Shown: one piece after another, positions 1 through 8,822 of the stretch
Position numbering within the stretch: the stretch's first letter is position 1
Layout of the letters: each line of letters begins with the position of its first letter
From: Ahrensia sp.
GTDB lineage: Bacteria; Pseudomonadota; Alphaproteobacteria; Rhizobiales; Rhizobiaceae
Assembly (NCBI GenBank): GCA_002706335.1
Contig: PAKZ01000009.1
Location: forward strand, 310,001 to 374,000
Length of the DNA: 64,000 nt
Reading direction: 5' to 3'
The notes under the pieces: model-generated
Seen by the model: only the letters and a program-made list of their open reading frames with translations
What the model was told of the DNA's origin: nothing
Database searches by the model: none
Position numbers and translations under genes: made by a program

Positions 1-2390
1 GCCTTCAGATAAGCCGTCTGATAGGAAACGATCGCATAGGCGGCCGCGTGCGACTTGTTGAAGCCGTAGTCGGCGAACTTCGCCAGAAGGTCGAAAATGA
101 AATTGGCTTGCGCCTTGGCGACGCCGCGCTCGGTCGCACCCTCGACGAAGATGCCGCGCTGCTTTTCCATCTCGGCGCGGATCTTCTTGCCCATGGCGCG
201 GCGCAGAAGGTCTGCCTGTCCGAGCGTGTAGCCGGCAAGTTCCTGGGCGATCTGCATCACCTGTTCCTGGTAGACGATGACGCCCTGCGTCTCCTTCACC
301 AGGTGGTCGATCTTCGGATGGATCGAGGCGATCTCCTCCTCGCCATGTTTGCGAGCGTTATAGGTCGGAATGTTTTCCATCGGGCCCGGGCGATAGAGCG
401 CCACAAGCGCGATGATGTCCTCGATGCGGTCCGGCTTCATGCCGATCAGCGCCTTGCGCATGCCCGCCGATTCCACCTGAAACACGCCGACCACCTCACC
501 GCGCGACATCATCTCGTAGGTCGGCTTGTCGTCGAGCGGCAGTTTCGGAAGATCGATCTCGATACCCTTGCGGGCGATCAGGTCCACCGCCGTCTTCAGC
601 ACCGTCAGCGTCTTCAATCCGAGGAAGTCGAACTTCACCAGGCCCGCTTGCTCCACCCATTTCATGTTGAATTGAGTGACCGGCATGTCGGACCGCGGAT
701 CGCGATACATCGGCACCAGCTGCGACAGCGGCCGATCGCCGATAACGATGCCGGCGGCGTGCGTTGACGCGTGGCGATAGAGCCCTTCCAGCTTCAGCGC
801 CATGTCGAGCAACTGACCGACGATGGGCTCCTTTTCCTTTTCTTCCTCGAATTTCGGCTCGCCCTCGATCGCCTTGCCGAGCGGCGTCGGATTGGCCGGG
901 TTGTTGGGCACCAGCTTGCAGAGCCGGTCAACCTGTCCGTAGGGCATTTCGAGCACCCGCCCGACGTCGCGCAGCACGGCGCGCGCCTGCAGCGTACCGA
1001 AGGTGATGATCTGGCCTACCTGGTCGCGCCCGTAGCGCTCCTGCACGTAGCGGATCACCTCCTCGCGACGGTCCTGGCAAAAGTCGATATCGAAGTCCGG
1101 CATCGAAACGCGGTCGGGATTGAGGAAGCGCTCGAAAAGTAGCGAGAAGCGCAGCGGGTCGACATCCGTAATGGTCAGCGCCCAGGCGACCAGCGAACCC
1201 GCGCCCGACCCGCGACCCGGCCCGACCGGGATGTCATGCGCCTTCGCCCATTTGATGAAGTCGGCGACGATGAGGAAGTAGCCCGGAAACTGCATCGTCT
1301 CGATGATGCCGAGTTCGTATTCGAGGCGCTCGTAATATTCGCCGCGCGTGTAGCCCTCGCTCATGCCCTGTTCGGCGAGCCGCTTCTCAAGGCCCTCGCG
1401 AGCCTGTCGGCGCAGTTCCGCAGCCTCGGCCGCCACCGCCTCGTCATGGCTGACGCCTTTCGCGTCTGCTGCAAAGCGCGGCAAGATAGGCTTGCGGGTC
1501 TGGGGGAAATAAGAACAGCGCCGGGCGATCTCGATGGTATTCTCGGTCGCCTCCGGAAGATCGGCGAACAGCGCGATCATCTCGGCTTCCGGTTTCAGCC
1601 AGTGGTCGGGCGTCAGATGCCGCCTGTCATCGATCGACAGCAGCGAGCCTTCGGCGATGGCGATCAGTGCGTCATGCGCCTCGAAATCGTCCGGCTTCAG
1701 GAAGAAGGCCTCGTTGGTCGCAACAAGCGGGATCAGATGCTCATAGGCCAGTTCGACGCTCGCCTGTTCGAGCGCGCGGTCATAATCCTTGTGGCGCTGC
1801 AATTCGAGATAGAGCCGGTCGCCATAGATCTCCTTCAGCGCAAGCAGGCGCTGTTCGACGATCGGCCGATGGCCATCGGAGAGCAGACGACCGATTGGCC
1901 CGAGCGGCCCGCCCGTCAGGCAGATGATCCCCTCGGAGCGGTCCTTCAGCCAGTCGAAGCGCAATTGCGCTCGCGCGCCTTCGTCCGTGTCGAGATAGGA
2001 CTTCGACACCAGGTCGACGAGATTGGTATAGCCGGCTTCGGTCGCGGCGATCAGCACCACGGGTTCCTGCTGGCGGATATGCGCTGACTTGCCGCTGCCC
2101 GAGCGCGGCGTCGCCAGATCGCCGTCGAACACCAAATCGAGCTGACAGCCGGCGATGGGTTGGATGCCCTCCTCCGACGCCTTCTGGGCGAATTCAAGCG
2201 CACCGAACAGATTACCGGTGTCGGCGATGCCGATAGCAGGCATGTGGTTCGCGGAGGCGAAACCGATGATCTTCTTTAGTGGCAGCGCGCCTTCGAGCAG
2301 AGAATAGGCCGAGTGGACGCGCAGATGGATAAAGCCAGGTCCGGCCAAAGCCTTCCGATCGTCACGCGCGTTGGTCGGCTGTTCGGCCAT
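1..2390 (-). CDS. dnaE: DNA polymerase III subunit alpha (5' part; runs off the left edge)
   Basis: Catalytic subunit of the replicative DNA polymerase. About 796 residues are visible, reading MAEQPTNARDDRK at the start; the C-terminal part lies outside the window. Residues about 21-37 (FIHLRVHSAYSLLEGAL) open the PHP domain. The polymerase active-site motif PDFDIDFCQDRR is at about residues 431-442 and supplies the conserved metal-binding aspartates. Family and register are therefore clear: DnaE1 type rather than the mutagenic DnaE2 with imuA/imuB, none of which are nearby. The start at 2390 is the first ATG in frame with the conserved PHP region. It lies downstream of lolD on the same strand, separated by a roughly 340-base gap that holds a mini-gene and a hairpin, so it may have its own promoter. 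Identification is from sequence motifs; the exact start is inferred. Confidence 0.95.
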   Translation of the reverse strand, partial: MAEQPTNARDDRKALAGPGFIHLRVHSAYSLLEGALPLKKIIGFASANHMPAIGIADTGNLFGALEFAQKASEEGIQPIAGCQLDLVFDGDLATPRSGSGKSAHIRQQEPVVLIAATEAGYTNLVDLVSKSYLDTDEGARAQLRFDWLKDRSEGIICLTGGPLGPIGRLLSDGHRPIVEQRLLALKEIYGDRLYLELQRHKDYDRALEQASVELAYEHLIPLVATNEAFFLKPDDFEAHDALIAIAEGSLLSIDDRRHLTPDHWLKPEAEMIALFADLPEATENTIEIARRCSYFPQTRKPILPRFAADAKGVSHDEAVAAEAAELRRQAREGLEKRLAEQGMSEGYTRGEYYERLEYELGIIETMQFPGYFLIVADFIKWAKAHDIPVGPGRGSGAGSLVAWALTITDVDPLRFSLLFERFLNPDRVSMPDFDIDFCQDRREEVIRYVQERYGRDQVGQIITFGTLQARAVLRDVGRVLEMPYGQVDRLCKLVPNNPANPTPLGKAIEGEPKFEEEKEKEPIVGQLLDMALKLEGLYRHASTHAAGIVIGDRPLSQLVPMYRDPRSDMPVTQFNMKWVEQAGLVKFDFLGLKTLTVLKTAVDLIARKGIEIDLPKLPLDDKPTYEMMSRGEVVGVFQVESAGMRKALIGMKPDRIEDIIALVALYRPGPMENIPTYNARKHGEEEIASIHPKIDHLVKETQGVIVYQEQVMQIAQELAGYTLGQADLLRRAMGKKIRAEMEKQRGIFVEGATERGVAKAQANFIFDLLAKFADYGFNKSHAAAYAIVSYQTAYLK

Positions 2391-2474
2391 ATGCTGTCCC
2401 GCTCTCCGGTAGTGCGCCCGGCCCGTGGCCGAGTCGTTTCGGGACCACTATGGGAGGGCTGCGAAGCGGGGTCC

Positions 2475-2505
2475 AGCCTTGCCGGAAATGTTCTCCGGCA
2501 TGGCT
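2475..2505. other. Imperfect hairpin between the mini-gene and dnaE
   Basis: Arms AGCC-t-TGCCGGA (2475-2486) and TCCGGCA-t-GGCT (2494-2505) pair over 11 base pairs with one mismatch around a 7-base loop. It begins 15 bases beyond the mini-gene stop and ends 85 bases before dnaE on the minus strand. No U-run follows on either strand, so it is not a standard intrinsic terminator. It could be an mRNA 3' end, a processing site or part of the dnaE leader. Confidence 0.4.
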
Positions 2506-2519
2506 GTGGATTGCGTGGC

Positions 2520-2606
2520 TTAAAGGGCGTTTACACAGATCGAGAAGGTCGCGATGAAGGCGGCGACGGAAACGAAAGAGGCGATGTCGCGGATGATAAC
2601 GGTCAT
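2520..2606 (-). CDS. Putative 28-residue membrane mini-protein
   Basis: A short reading frame, too small for most gene callers, starting MTVIIRDIASFVSV and ending FSICVNAL. Apart from Arg6 and Asp7 it is hydrophobic and could form one membrane-spanning helix. It is preceded by a full AAGGAG ribosome binding site (2614-2619) exactly seven bases from the ATG, and by a promoter-like sequence at 2637-2665. It sits alone between lolD and dnaE on the same strand. Function is unknown. Small SOS-induced inner-membrane division inhibitors of about this size exist in alphaproteobacteria (SidA of Caulobacter, 29 residues), but no sequence similarity to SidA is claimed. Support for expression is the ribosome binding site plus promoter; it could still be a leader peptide. 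Confidence 0.55.
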   Translation of the reverse strand: MTVIIRDIASFVSVAAFIATFSICVNAL

Positions 2607-2636
2607 TTTCTGTCTCCTTGTTTTACATCTGTCTCT

Positions 2637-2665
2637 TTTATGTTTGTGTTTTGTTCTCTTTTCAA
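2637..2665 (-). promoter_or_regulatory. Promoter with LexA-like box, upstream of the mini-gene
   Basis: On the minus strand a -35 TTGAAA (2665-2660), a 17-base spacer and a -10 CATAAA (2642-2637) are seen. The spacer carries GAAC-N7-AAAC (2656-2642), one base off the alphaproteobacterial LexA consensus GAAC-N7-GAAC, with the usual A-rich spacer. Position between -35 and -10 is typical for a repressor site. LexA control is inference. Confidence 0.4.
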
Positions 2666-2726
2666 GGGAAAAGATTCCTGCTTTTCGAAACAGGGATTCT
2701 GCGGTTAACGAACAGTTACCGGGAGA

Positions 2727-3416
2727 TCAGGCCGTAAAAGGCACAATCTGGCCGTCGGCCAGCGTGACGACCCTGTCCATGCGCTCGGCGAGCGCGTGAT
2801 TGTGGGTCGCGACCAGCGCCGCCAGGCCGGACTGGCGAGCGAGCGCCGCCAGCGCGTCGAAGACATAGCCTGACGTGTCAGGGTCGAGATTGCCGGTCGG
2901 CTCGTCGGCGAGCAGGATCAGCGGCGCATTGGCGACGGCGCGCGCGATGGCGACGCGCTGCTGTTCGCCGCCGGACAGTTCCGCCGGACGGTGCTCGGCG
3001 CGCGGTCCGATGCGCAGATAGTCGAGCAACTGACGTGCCCTTTCCGCCGCTTCAGGCCGCGCCAAGCCGCGGATCATCTGCGGGATCATGACATTCTCGA
3101 GCGCGGAGAACTCGGGCAGCAGATGGTGGAACTGATAGACGAAGCCGATATCGTTACGTCGACGCGCCGTGCGGTCGCCATCCGTCATCGTGCCGCAGGG
3201 GACGTCGGCGACGAAGACCTCGCCCGAGTCCGGCCGTTCCAGCAGGCCCGCCAGATGCAGCAGGGTCGACTTTCCAGCACCCGACGGCGCGACCAGCGCG
3301 ACCATTTCGCCGGACTTCAGCTCGAAATCCGCGCCCTTGAGAATTTCCAGCGTGTGGTCGCCTTCCTGATAGGCGCGATGGACGCCTTGCAGGCGCAGAA
3401 CGGATTTCGCGGCCAT
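2727..3416 (-). CDS. lolD: Lipoprotein-releasing ABC transporter ATP-binding protein LolD
   Basis: ATPase of the Lol system, which extracts outer-membrane lipoproteins from the inner membrane. 229 residues, the usual length. The Walker A is APSGAGKST (residues 43-51; alanine replaces the usual first glycine), the signature LSGGEQQR is at 147-154, Walker B LILLADEP follows at about 166-173, and the switch histidine is in VATHNH. The start chosen is MAAKSVLRL at 3416, because its A is shared with the TGA of the upstream lolC (TGATG), meaning translational coupling; an upstream in-frame ATG would lie inside lolC. LolD pairs with the permease next door. Confident from motifs and context. Confidence 0.95.
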   Translation of the reverse strand: MAAKSVLRLQGVHRAYQEGDHTLEILKGADFELKSGEMVALVAPSGAGKSTLLHLAGLLERPDSGEVFVADVPCGTMTDGDRTARRRNDIGFVYQFHHLLPEFSALENVMIPQMIRGLARPEAAERARQLLDYLRIGPRAEHRPAELSGGEQQRVAIARAVANAPLILLADEPTGNLDPDTSGYVFDALAALARQSGLAALVATHNHALAERMDRVVTLADGQIVPFTA

Positions 3417-4726
3417 CACTCGTACCTCAGCGCCTCGACCGGATCGAGCTTGGCGGCCCGCCATGCCGGCAGCAGCGCGGCCAGGAAGGACAGGCTCAGC
3501 GACAGCAGGATCACGGCCAGCGTCTCGTAGGGGTTCATCTTCGCCGGGATCTCGCTCAGGAAGCGGATGGTCGGATCCCAGACATCCTGGCCCGACATCC
3601 AGTTCATGAAGCGCTGGATCGGCTTGATGTTCCAGCAGACCAGAAGGCCGAGCACGAAACCGGCGGCCGTTCCCACGAAGCCGACGCCGATGCCGGCCAT
3701 GATGAAGATGCGCATCACCGACGCCTGCGTCGCGCCCATGGTGCGCAGGATCGCGACGCCCCTCGCCTTCTCCTTCACCATCATGATCAGGCTGGCGACG
3801 ATATTGAGCGAGGCTACGAGGACGACAATCGACAGGATCATGAACATCGCATTTCGCTCGATGATCAGGGCCGAGAAGAAGGACTGGTTTCGCTGGCGCC
3901 AGTCGGTCAGGAACAGCGGCCGCTCTGCCGCCTCCTCGATCTTCGACCGGTAGGAGTCGACATTGTCGGGATCGTCGACAAAGACCTCGATGACCTGCGC
4001 CTCGCCCTCCTTGTTGAAATAGAGCTGCGCTTCCTCCAGCGGCATGAAGATGATCGAGCGGTCATATTCCGACATGCCCATCTCGAACACCGCGCGCACC
4101 GGATAGGATTTTACCCGCGGCGTCGTACCGAAGGGCGTTATATCGCCTTCCGGGGAAATGATCTTGATCAGGTCGCCGGGAACGAGCCCCAGATCGACGG
4201 CCATGCGGGACCCGATGGCAACGCCGTCGCCGGTCAGATAAGCCTCGATGGAGCCTTCCTTGATATTCTTGGACACCGCGTCCAGCTTGACGAAATCCTC
4301 GCCGCGCACGCCGCGCACGAGCACGCCGGAACCCGCGCCGACATTGCCGGTCGCCAGGGCCTGCCCCTCGACGATGGGCATCACCATCGTCACGCCGGGC
4401 ACGCCTGCGACACGAGCCGAAACCGCATCATAGTCCGTCAGCGCGCTGTCGATCGGCGAAATGACCATGTGGCCGTTCAGCCCGAGGATCCGGTCCAGGA
4501 GGTCCGCGCGAAACCCGTTCATCACCGCCATGACGATGATCAGCGCGGCCACGCCGAGCGTCACCCCGGCCAGCGAAATCATCGTAACGATCGAGACTGC
4601 CGCCTCCTTGCGGCGCGGCTTCAGATAGCGCCATGCGACCAGCCGCTCGAATGCGGAGAACGGACGTGCCGAGCCGTTGCGCTCTTCGGGCCCGGCTGCG
4701 GCTTCGGTTTCTGCGACGGCGGTCAC
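3416..4726 (-). CDS. lolC: Lipoprotein-releasing ABC transporter permease LolC/LolE
   Basis: Inner-membrane subunit of the Lol exporter. 436 residues. There is a membrane helix near the N-terminus (about residues 45-70, ending VIMAVMNGF), a large periplasmic MacB-like domain (about 75-290), then three more helices in an FtsX-fold C-terminus that ends [16 protein letters not shown], a tail typical of this family. Only one permease is present rather than separate LolC and LolE, so it may work as a homodimer with LolD, as in other lineages with a single LolC/E protein. It overlaps proS by four bases (ATGA) and lolD by one, so the three genes are probably one transcript. Symbol lolC is conventional for this order. 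Confidence 0.93.
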   Translation of the reverse strand: MTAVAETEAAAGPEERNGSARPFSAFERLVAWRYLKPRRKEAAVSIVTMISLAGVTLGVAALIIVMAVMNGFRADLLDRILGLNGHMVISPIDSALTDYDAVSARVAGVPGVTMVMPIVEGQALATGNVGAGSGVLVRGVRGEDFVKLDAVSKNIKEGSIEAYLTGDGVAIGSRMAVDLGLVPGDLIKIISPEGDITPFGTTPRVKSYPVRAVFEMGMSEYDRSIIFMPLEEAQLYFNKEGEAQVIEVFVDDPDNVDSYRSKIEEAAERPLFLTDWRQRNQSFFSALIIERNAMFMILSIVVLVASLNIVASLIMMVKEKARGVAILRTMGATQASVMRIFIMAGIGVGFVGTAAGFVLGLLVCWNIKPIQRFMNWMSGQDVWDPTIRFLSEIPAKMNPYETLAVILLSLSLSFLAALLPAWRAAKLDPVEALRYE

Positions 4727-6060
4727 GCGGTCAGATTTCCCCTGCCGATCATGTTGACGGCGGCCTCCGGCGTCATCTCCTGACGCTCGCCGGTACGGCG
4801 GTTCTTGACTTCGACGACGCCGTTGCCGACGCCACGCGGCCCAACCACGACCTGCCAGGGCAGGCCGATCAGGTCCATCGCCGCGAATTTCGCTCCGGCC
4901 CGGTCGTCCGTGTCGTCGAGCAGCGGATCGACACCGGCATTGGTCAGCGCGGCATAGACCTGTTCGGACACACCGTCGCAGCCGGCATCGCCGGGCTTCA
5001 TGTTGACGATGGCCGCACCAAAGGGCGCGACGCTTTCCGGCCAGATGATTCCATTGTCGTCATGGGAGGCCTCGATGATGGCGCCGATAAGGCGCGTAGG
5101 GCCGATACCGTAGGAGCCCATCGAGACATTGTGCTGCTTGCCGTCCGGGCCGGTCACGGCCGCGCCCATCGGCTCGGAGTATTTCGTGCCGAAATGGAAG
5201 ATATGGCCGACCTCGATGCCCCGCGCGGACAGTCGCTCGGCTTCCGGCGTCTTCGCCCATTCAGCCTCGTCATGCATCTCGTCCGTCGCCGCATAGGGTG
5301 TTGTCCACTTCCCGACGATGGACGCCATCTCAGCGTCATCGTTGAAATCGACATCGGCGCCAGGCACATCCATTTCAAGATAGTCGCGGTGGCAGAAAAC
5401 CTCGGACTCGCCGGTCTCGGCGAGCACGATGAATTCGTGGCTGAGGTCACCGCCGATCGGTCCGGTGTCCGCACGCATCGGTATCGATTTCAGGCCGCAG
5501 CGCTCGAACGTGCGCAGATAGGCGACGAACATGCGGTTATAGGCGGCTTTGGCACCGTCGAAATCGAGATCGAAGGAATAGGCGTCCTTCATCAGGAACT
5601 CACGCCCGCGCATGACGCCGAAGCGCGGCCGCACCTCGTCGCGGAATTTCCACTGGATGTGGTAGAGATTGAGCGGCAAATCCTTGTACGACTTCACGTA
5701 GGACCTGAAGATGTCTGTAATCATCTCCTCGTTGGTCGGGCCGTACAGCATCGCCCGGTCCTGGCGGTCGCGGATGCGCAGCATCTCCTTGCCATAGTCA
5801 TTGTATCGCCCGCTCTCGATCCAGAGATCTGCGGGCTGGACCGTTGGCATAAGCACCTCGATAGCGCCGGCCCGGTTCTGCTCTTCACGGATGATATTGC
5901 AGACCTTGTCGAGAACCTTCTTGCCGAGTGGCAGCATCGAATAGATGCCGGCCGCCTGCTGGCGGATCATGCCGGCACGCAGCATCAGCCGGTGGGAAAC
6001 GATCTCGGCTTCCTTGGGATTTTCTTTCAACAGGGGCAGGAAATAACGCGACAGACGCAT
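4723..6060 (-). CDS. proS: Prolyl-tRNA synthetase (short, alphaproteobacterial type)
   Basis: Charges tRNA-Pro with proline in the cytoplasm. 445 residues, which is the short class: alphaproteobacterial ProRS lacks the roughly 180-residue YbaK-like editing insertion found in E. coli (572 residues). Class II motifs are visible: motif 1 region [16 protein letters not shown] near residues 31-46, motif 2 around [17 protein letters not shown], and motif 3 [14 protein letters not shown]. The anticodon-binding domain follows to the end. It is first of the proS-lolC-lolD group and is preceded by a 369-base gap that must contain its promoter. Confidence 0.96.
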   Translation of the reverse strand: MRLSRYFLPLLKENPKEAEIVSHRLMLRAGMIRQQAAGIYSMLPLGKKVLDKVCNIIREEQNRAGAIEVLMPTVQPADLWIESGRYNDYGKEMLRIRDRQDRAMLYGPTNEEMITDIFRSYVKSYKDLPLNLYHIQWKFRDEVRPRFGVMRGREFLMKDAYSFDLDFDGAKAAYNRMFVAYLRTFERCGLKSIPMRADTGPIGGDLSHEFIVLAETGESEVFCHRDYLEMDVPGADVDFNDDAEMASIVGKWTTPYAATDEMHDEAEWAKTPEAERLSARGIEVGHIFHFGTKYSEPMGAAVTGPDGKQHNVSMGSYGIGPTRLIGAIIEASHDDNGIIWPESVAPFGAAIVNMKPGDAGCDGVSEQVYAALTNAGVDPLLDDTDDRAGAKFAAMDLIGLPWQVVVGPRGVGNGVVEVKNRRTGERQEMTPEAAVNMIGRGNLTA

Positions 6061-6429
6061 GGCATGGTCCAGAAATGAAAACTCGGGCCTGTGCGGGAAT
6101 CATCCTCGACCCCCGCATCACGGACGTCTTCATAAGCGCTTAGTGGCCAAATGGAAACGGGAGAGAATGCCTCATTCCAAGCGATTTTGCCGCGCCTTAA
6201 ACGATTCAACCTGCAATTCACTCGATTTTTCGGGTGACAAGAGGCGCGAGCGTTGCTAGGAAGTACGCCGGCTTGAGACGGTTCATCCGATCAGGTCCCG
6301 AACACGGCCAAAGTCTTGGGAGGATAAGATTTTCCGCGCCCGCTATACGGGCAGCGCCATCGGGTTTCCGGTGGAAGAAAATCGGGCCGGTTCTGAGTGG
6401 CAGGGTGCAAACCCTGCCACTTAATTTTT
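6061..6429. other. Intergenic region upstream of proS
   Basis: 369 bases with no convincing gene on either strand. It should hold the proS promoter (minus strand), but no clear -35/-10 pair was settled on. Its left part is AT-rich; its right end holds the strong stem-loop described separately. Confidence 0.6.
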
Positions 6430-6430
6430 T
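6396..6430 (+). terminator. Strong stem-loop with T-run (plus-strand orientation)
   Basis: Arms AGTGGCAGGGT (6396-6406) and ACCCTGCCACT (6411-6421) form an 11-base-pair perfect stem with a GCAA tetraloop, followed on the plus strand by TTAATTTTTT. As an intrinsic terminator it points along plus, although no plus gene lies upstream. On the minus strand it sits directly after the DUF1467 gene stop, but lacks a T-run there. It may end the nuo-to-DUF1467 transcript or a plus-strand small RNA. Confidence 0.6.
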
Positions 6431-6711
6431 CAGCTTCGAGTATGCGAGAAATCCGGCACGATCTGCGGCAGGTTGTGGATGCCATATCCCCGCACGATCG
6501 TGGCGTAATAGAAAATCCCGAACACGACGAACGAGACCATCGTCGTCAGCAACACCTTTCGGCCCATCATGTGCCTGGCCGGCGCGCCATGTTCCGTACC
6601 GAGCGTGACGTTCTCGTCTTCTACTTGGCTGCGCACGCCGAACGGAAGCGTGATGAAAAGCACCACCCACCAGATGATGAAATAGACCGCTATTCCCGAT
6701 ACCCAACCCAT
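6430..6711 (-). CDS. DUF1467 family membrane protein
   Basis: 93 residues with two predicted membrane helices (about residues 6-25 and 53-72). The start MGWVSGIAVYFIIWWVVLF and the following TLPFGVRSQ are typical of DUF1467, a small alphaproteobacterial family usually found next to methylmalonyl-CoA epimerase and proS, as here. The segment between the helices is hydrophilic (QVEDENVTLGTEHGAPA). The molecular function is not known. It starts nine bases after the mce stop, so it is the last gene of the long nuo-birA-rnj-mce transcript, with a stem-loop directly behind it. Confidence 0.88.
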   Translation of the reverse strand: MGWVSGIAVYFIIWWVVLFITLPFGVRSQVEDENVTLGTEHGAPARHMMGRKVLLTTMVSFVVFGIFYYATIVRGYGIHNLPQIVPDFSHTRS

Positions 6712-6720
6712 GATGGTCGC

Positions 6721-7125
6721 CTATACCTGTTCGAGTTCGATCAGCGTGCCGTCGAAATCCTTCGGGTGAAGGAACAGCACCGGCTTGCCGTGTGCGCCCA
6801 TCTTCGGTTCGCCGTCGCCGAGTACGCGCACGCCCTCGCTCTTCAGCGCATCACGCGCGGCGATGATGTCTTCAACTTCGTAGCACATATGGTGCATGCC
6901 GCCGGACGGGTTCTTGGCGAGAAAAGCCGCGATCGGCGAGTTCTCTCCAAGCGGCTCCAGGAGTTCCGTCTTCGTGTTTTCCAGTTCGACGAAGATAACG
7001 GTCACGCCGTGTTCCGGCAGCGCCTGCGGCTCCGACACGTTCGCGCCGAGAACGTTTCGGTACTTGCGTGCGGCGGCTTCGAGATCGGGCACCGCGATGG
7101 CGACATGGTTCAGACGTCCAAGCAT
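6721..7125 (-). CDS. mce: Methylmalonyl-CoA epimerase
   Basis: Interconverts (S)- and (R)-methylmalonyl-CoA in the propionyl-CoA to succinyl-CoA route. 134 residues, usual length. Two glyoxalase-fold repeats: LNHVAIAVPDLEAAARKY at the start carries the first metal-binding histidine, and SGGMHHMCYEVEDI (about residues 74-87) carries the second. A metal-ligand glutamate lies near the end in GTLIELEQV. It lies 20 bases downstream of rnj, in the standard rhizobial order rnj-mce-DUF1467-proS. No methylmalonyl-CoA mutase is in the window. Confidence 0.93.
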   Translation of the reverse strand: MLGRLNHVAIAVPDLEAAARKYRNVLGANVSEPQALPEHGVTVIFVELENTKTELLEPLGENSPIAAFLAKNPSGGMHHMCYEVEDIIAARDALKSEGVRVLGDGEPKMGAHGKPVLFLHPKDFDGTLIELEQV

Positions 7126-7145
7126 GATGGCTCCTCCTAGCGCAT

Positions 7146-8822
7146 TCAGGCGCTCGATACGAGCACGCTGACCAGCGGCTTCTTACCCCAGGCGTTGCGG
7201 GCAGCAGCGCGCACGGCGCTGTGGACAGCGCGTTCTACCAGGTCGAGATCGCGGCGCCGCGCGCGCGGTATGCTCTCCACCGCCTCGACGGCCGCATCAT
7301 ACATCAGGTCTTCGATATCTTCGCCGCGCTTGTCAGTCTGCGGAACGCCGATCGCGATCAGGTCGGGATCGGCGGCCAGTTCGTGATGCTTGTTCATGAC
7401 GATGGAAACGGCGACGTGGCCGGCAAACGAAAGCCTGCGGCGGTCGACGACGCCGAGTTCCTCGGCATCACCGATAAGGCTACCGTCCTTGTAGACTTCG
7501 CCATGCGGGATGTCCTCGATGATCTCCGGGTCACCGGGCGCGAGGCGCACCAGATCGCCATTGCGCGCGGGTATGACGTCGCGGATACCGCACTCGCTCA
7601 TCAGCCTGGCATGGGCGGAAAGATGCGCCGCCTCGCCATGCACCGGAACCCCGATGGCGGGCCGCGTCCATTTATACATGGCGCGCAACTCATTGCGGCG
7701 CGGATGGCCGGAGACGTTAACCAAAGCGTCGCGGTCCTCGATGATCTCGATGCCCATGTCGATCAGCCGGTTCTGCGTCTCGATCACGGCCTTTTCGTTG
7801 CCGGGGATCATGCGCGAAGAATAGACGACTGTGTCGCCGGCGGTCAGCGCGACATCGCGCATCTCGTCTCGCGACAGCTTGGCGAGCGCGGCGCGCGGCT
7901 CGCCCTGCGACCCGGTCAGGATGATGACCACCTTGGAGCGCGGGACGTGGGTGAAGTCCTCTTCGGCCAGAAACGGCGGCAGGCCTTCCATGAAACCGAG
8001 TTCGGTCGCCACGTCCACAACGCGCTTGATCGAGCGGCCGAGCAGCAGCACCTCGCGGCCGCAATCCCGCGCGGCCTCCGCAATCGAGCGAATGCGGCCG
8101 ACATTCGACGAGAAGGTGGTCACAGCTACCCTGCCCTCGGCTGCCTCGATGACCTTGCGCAGCCCCTCGCCCACTTCCTTCTCGGACGGCGAGACGCCCT
8201 CGCGCATCGCGTTGGTGGAATCGCAGATCAGCGCCAGGACGCCCCGGTCGCCGAGCTTCTCGAACGCGTTGCGGTCGGTCTTCGGCCCCATGGATGGATC
8301 GTCGTCGTCCTTCCAGTCGCCGGTATGCAACACGGTGCCGAGCGGCGTCTTGATCGCAAGCGATACCGGCTCCGGAATGGAATGGGTAACCGCAACGGAT
8401 GTGACGTCGAAGGAGCCTATCTTCAACGTGTCGCCCGGCTGGAAAATCGTCACGTCGATCTTCGGAGCCCCCGGCTCCGACTGGGCCTTGGCCTCCAGGA
8501 GCCCCGCGGTAAAGGCGGTGGCGTGGACCGGCAGTGTACCTTCCGGCGAGATGCGCGGATAGAGAGCCAGCAGCGCGCCGTAATGGTCCTCATGCGCATG
8601 GGTGATGACGATACCGCGCACCTTTTCGCGCTCGGCCTCGAGGAAGCGGATATCCGGCAGAACCAGATCGACGCCCGGCAGATGCGGCCCCGGAAAGGTC
8701 ACGCCGCAATCGACCACGATCCACTCGCGATGCCCTTTGGGCCCGAATCCGTACATCGCCAGATTCATGCCGATTTCACCCACGCCGCCGAGCGGCACAA
8801 ACACCAATTCGTCCATGCTCAT
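7146..8822 (-). CDS. rnj: Ribonuclease J
   Basis: Metallo-beta-lactamase/beta-CASP nuclease with 5'-3' exo- and endonuclease activity, used in rRNA and mRNA maturation; in alphaproteobacteria it works beside RNase E. 558 residues. The zinc motif HAHEDH is at residues 75-80. Further conserved pieces are LHTGDWKDDDDP, the beta-CASP part around SGHPRRNELRAMYKWTRP, and a C-terminal domain ending KKPLVSVLVSSA. The start MSMDELVFVPLGGVGEIGMN is standard for the family. It overlaps birA by four bases (ATGA), so the two are translationally coupled. Confidence 0.95.
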   Translation of the reverse strand: MSMDELVFVPLGGVGEIGMNLAMYGFGPKGHREWIVVDCGVTFPGPHLPGVDLVLPDIRFLEAEREKVRGIVITHAHEDHYGALLALYPRISPEGTLPVHATAFTAGLLEAKAQSEPGAPKIDVTIFQPGDTLKIGSFDVTSVAVTHSIPEPVSLAIKTPLGTVLHTGDWKDDDDPSMGPKTDRNAFEKLGDRGVLALICDSTNAMREGVSPSEKEVGEGLRKVIEAAEGRVAVTTFSSNVGRIRSIAEAARDCGREVLLLGRSIKRVVDVATELGFMEGLPPFLAEEDFTHVPRSKVVIILTGSQGEPRAALAKLSRDEMRDVALTAGDTVVYSSRMIPGNEKAVIETQNRLIDMGIEIIEDRDALVNVSGHPRRNELRAMYKWTRPAIGVPVHGEAAHLSAHARLMSECGIRDVIPARNGDLVRLAPGDPEIIEDIPHGEVYKDGSLIGDAEELGVVDRRRLSFAGHVAVSIVMNKHHELAADPDLIAIGVPQTDKRGEDIEDLMYDAAVEAVESIPRARRRDLDLVERAVHSAVRAAARNAWGKKPLVSVLVSSA

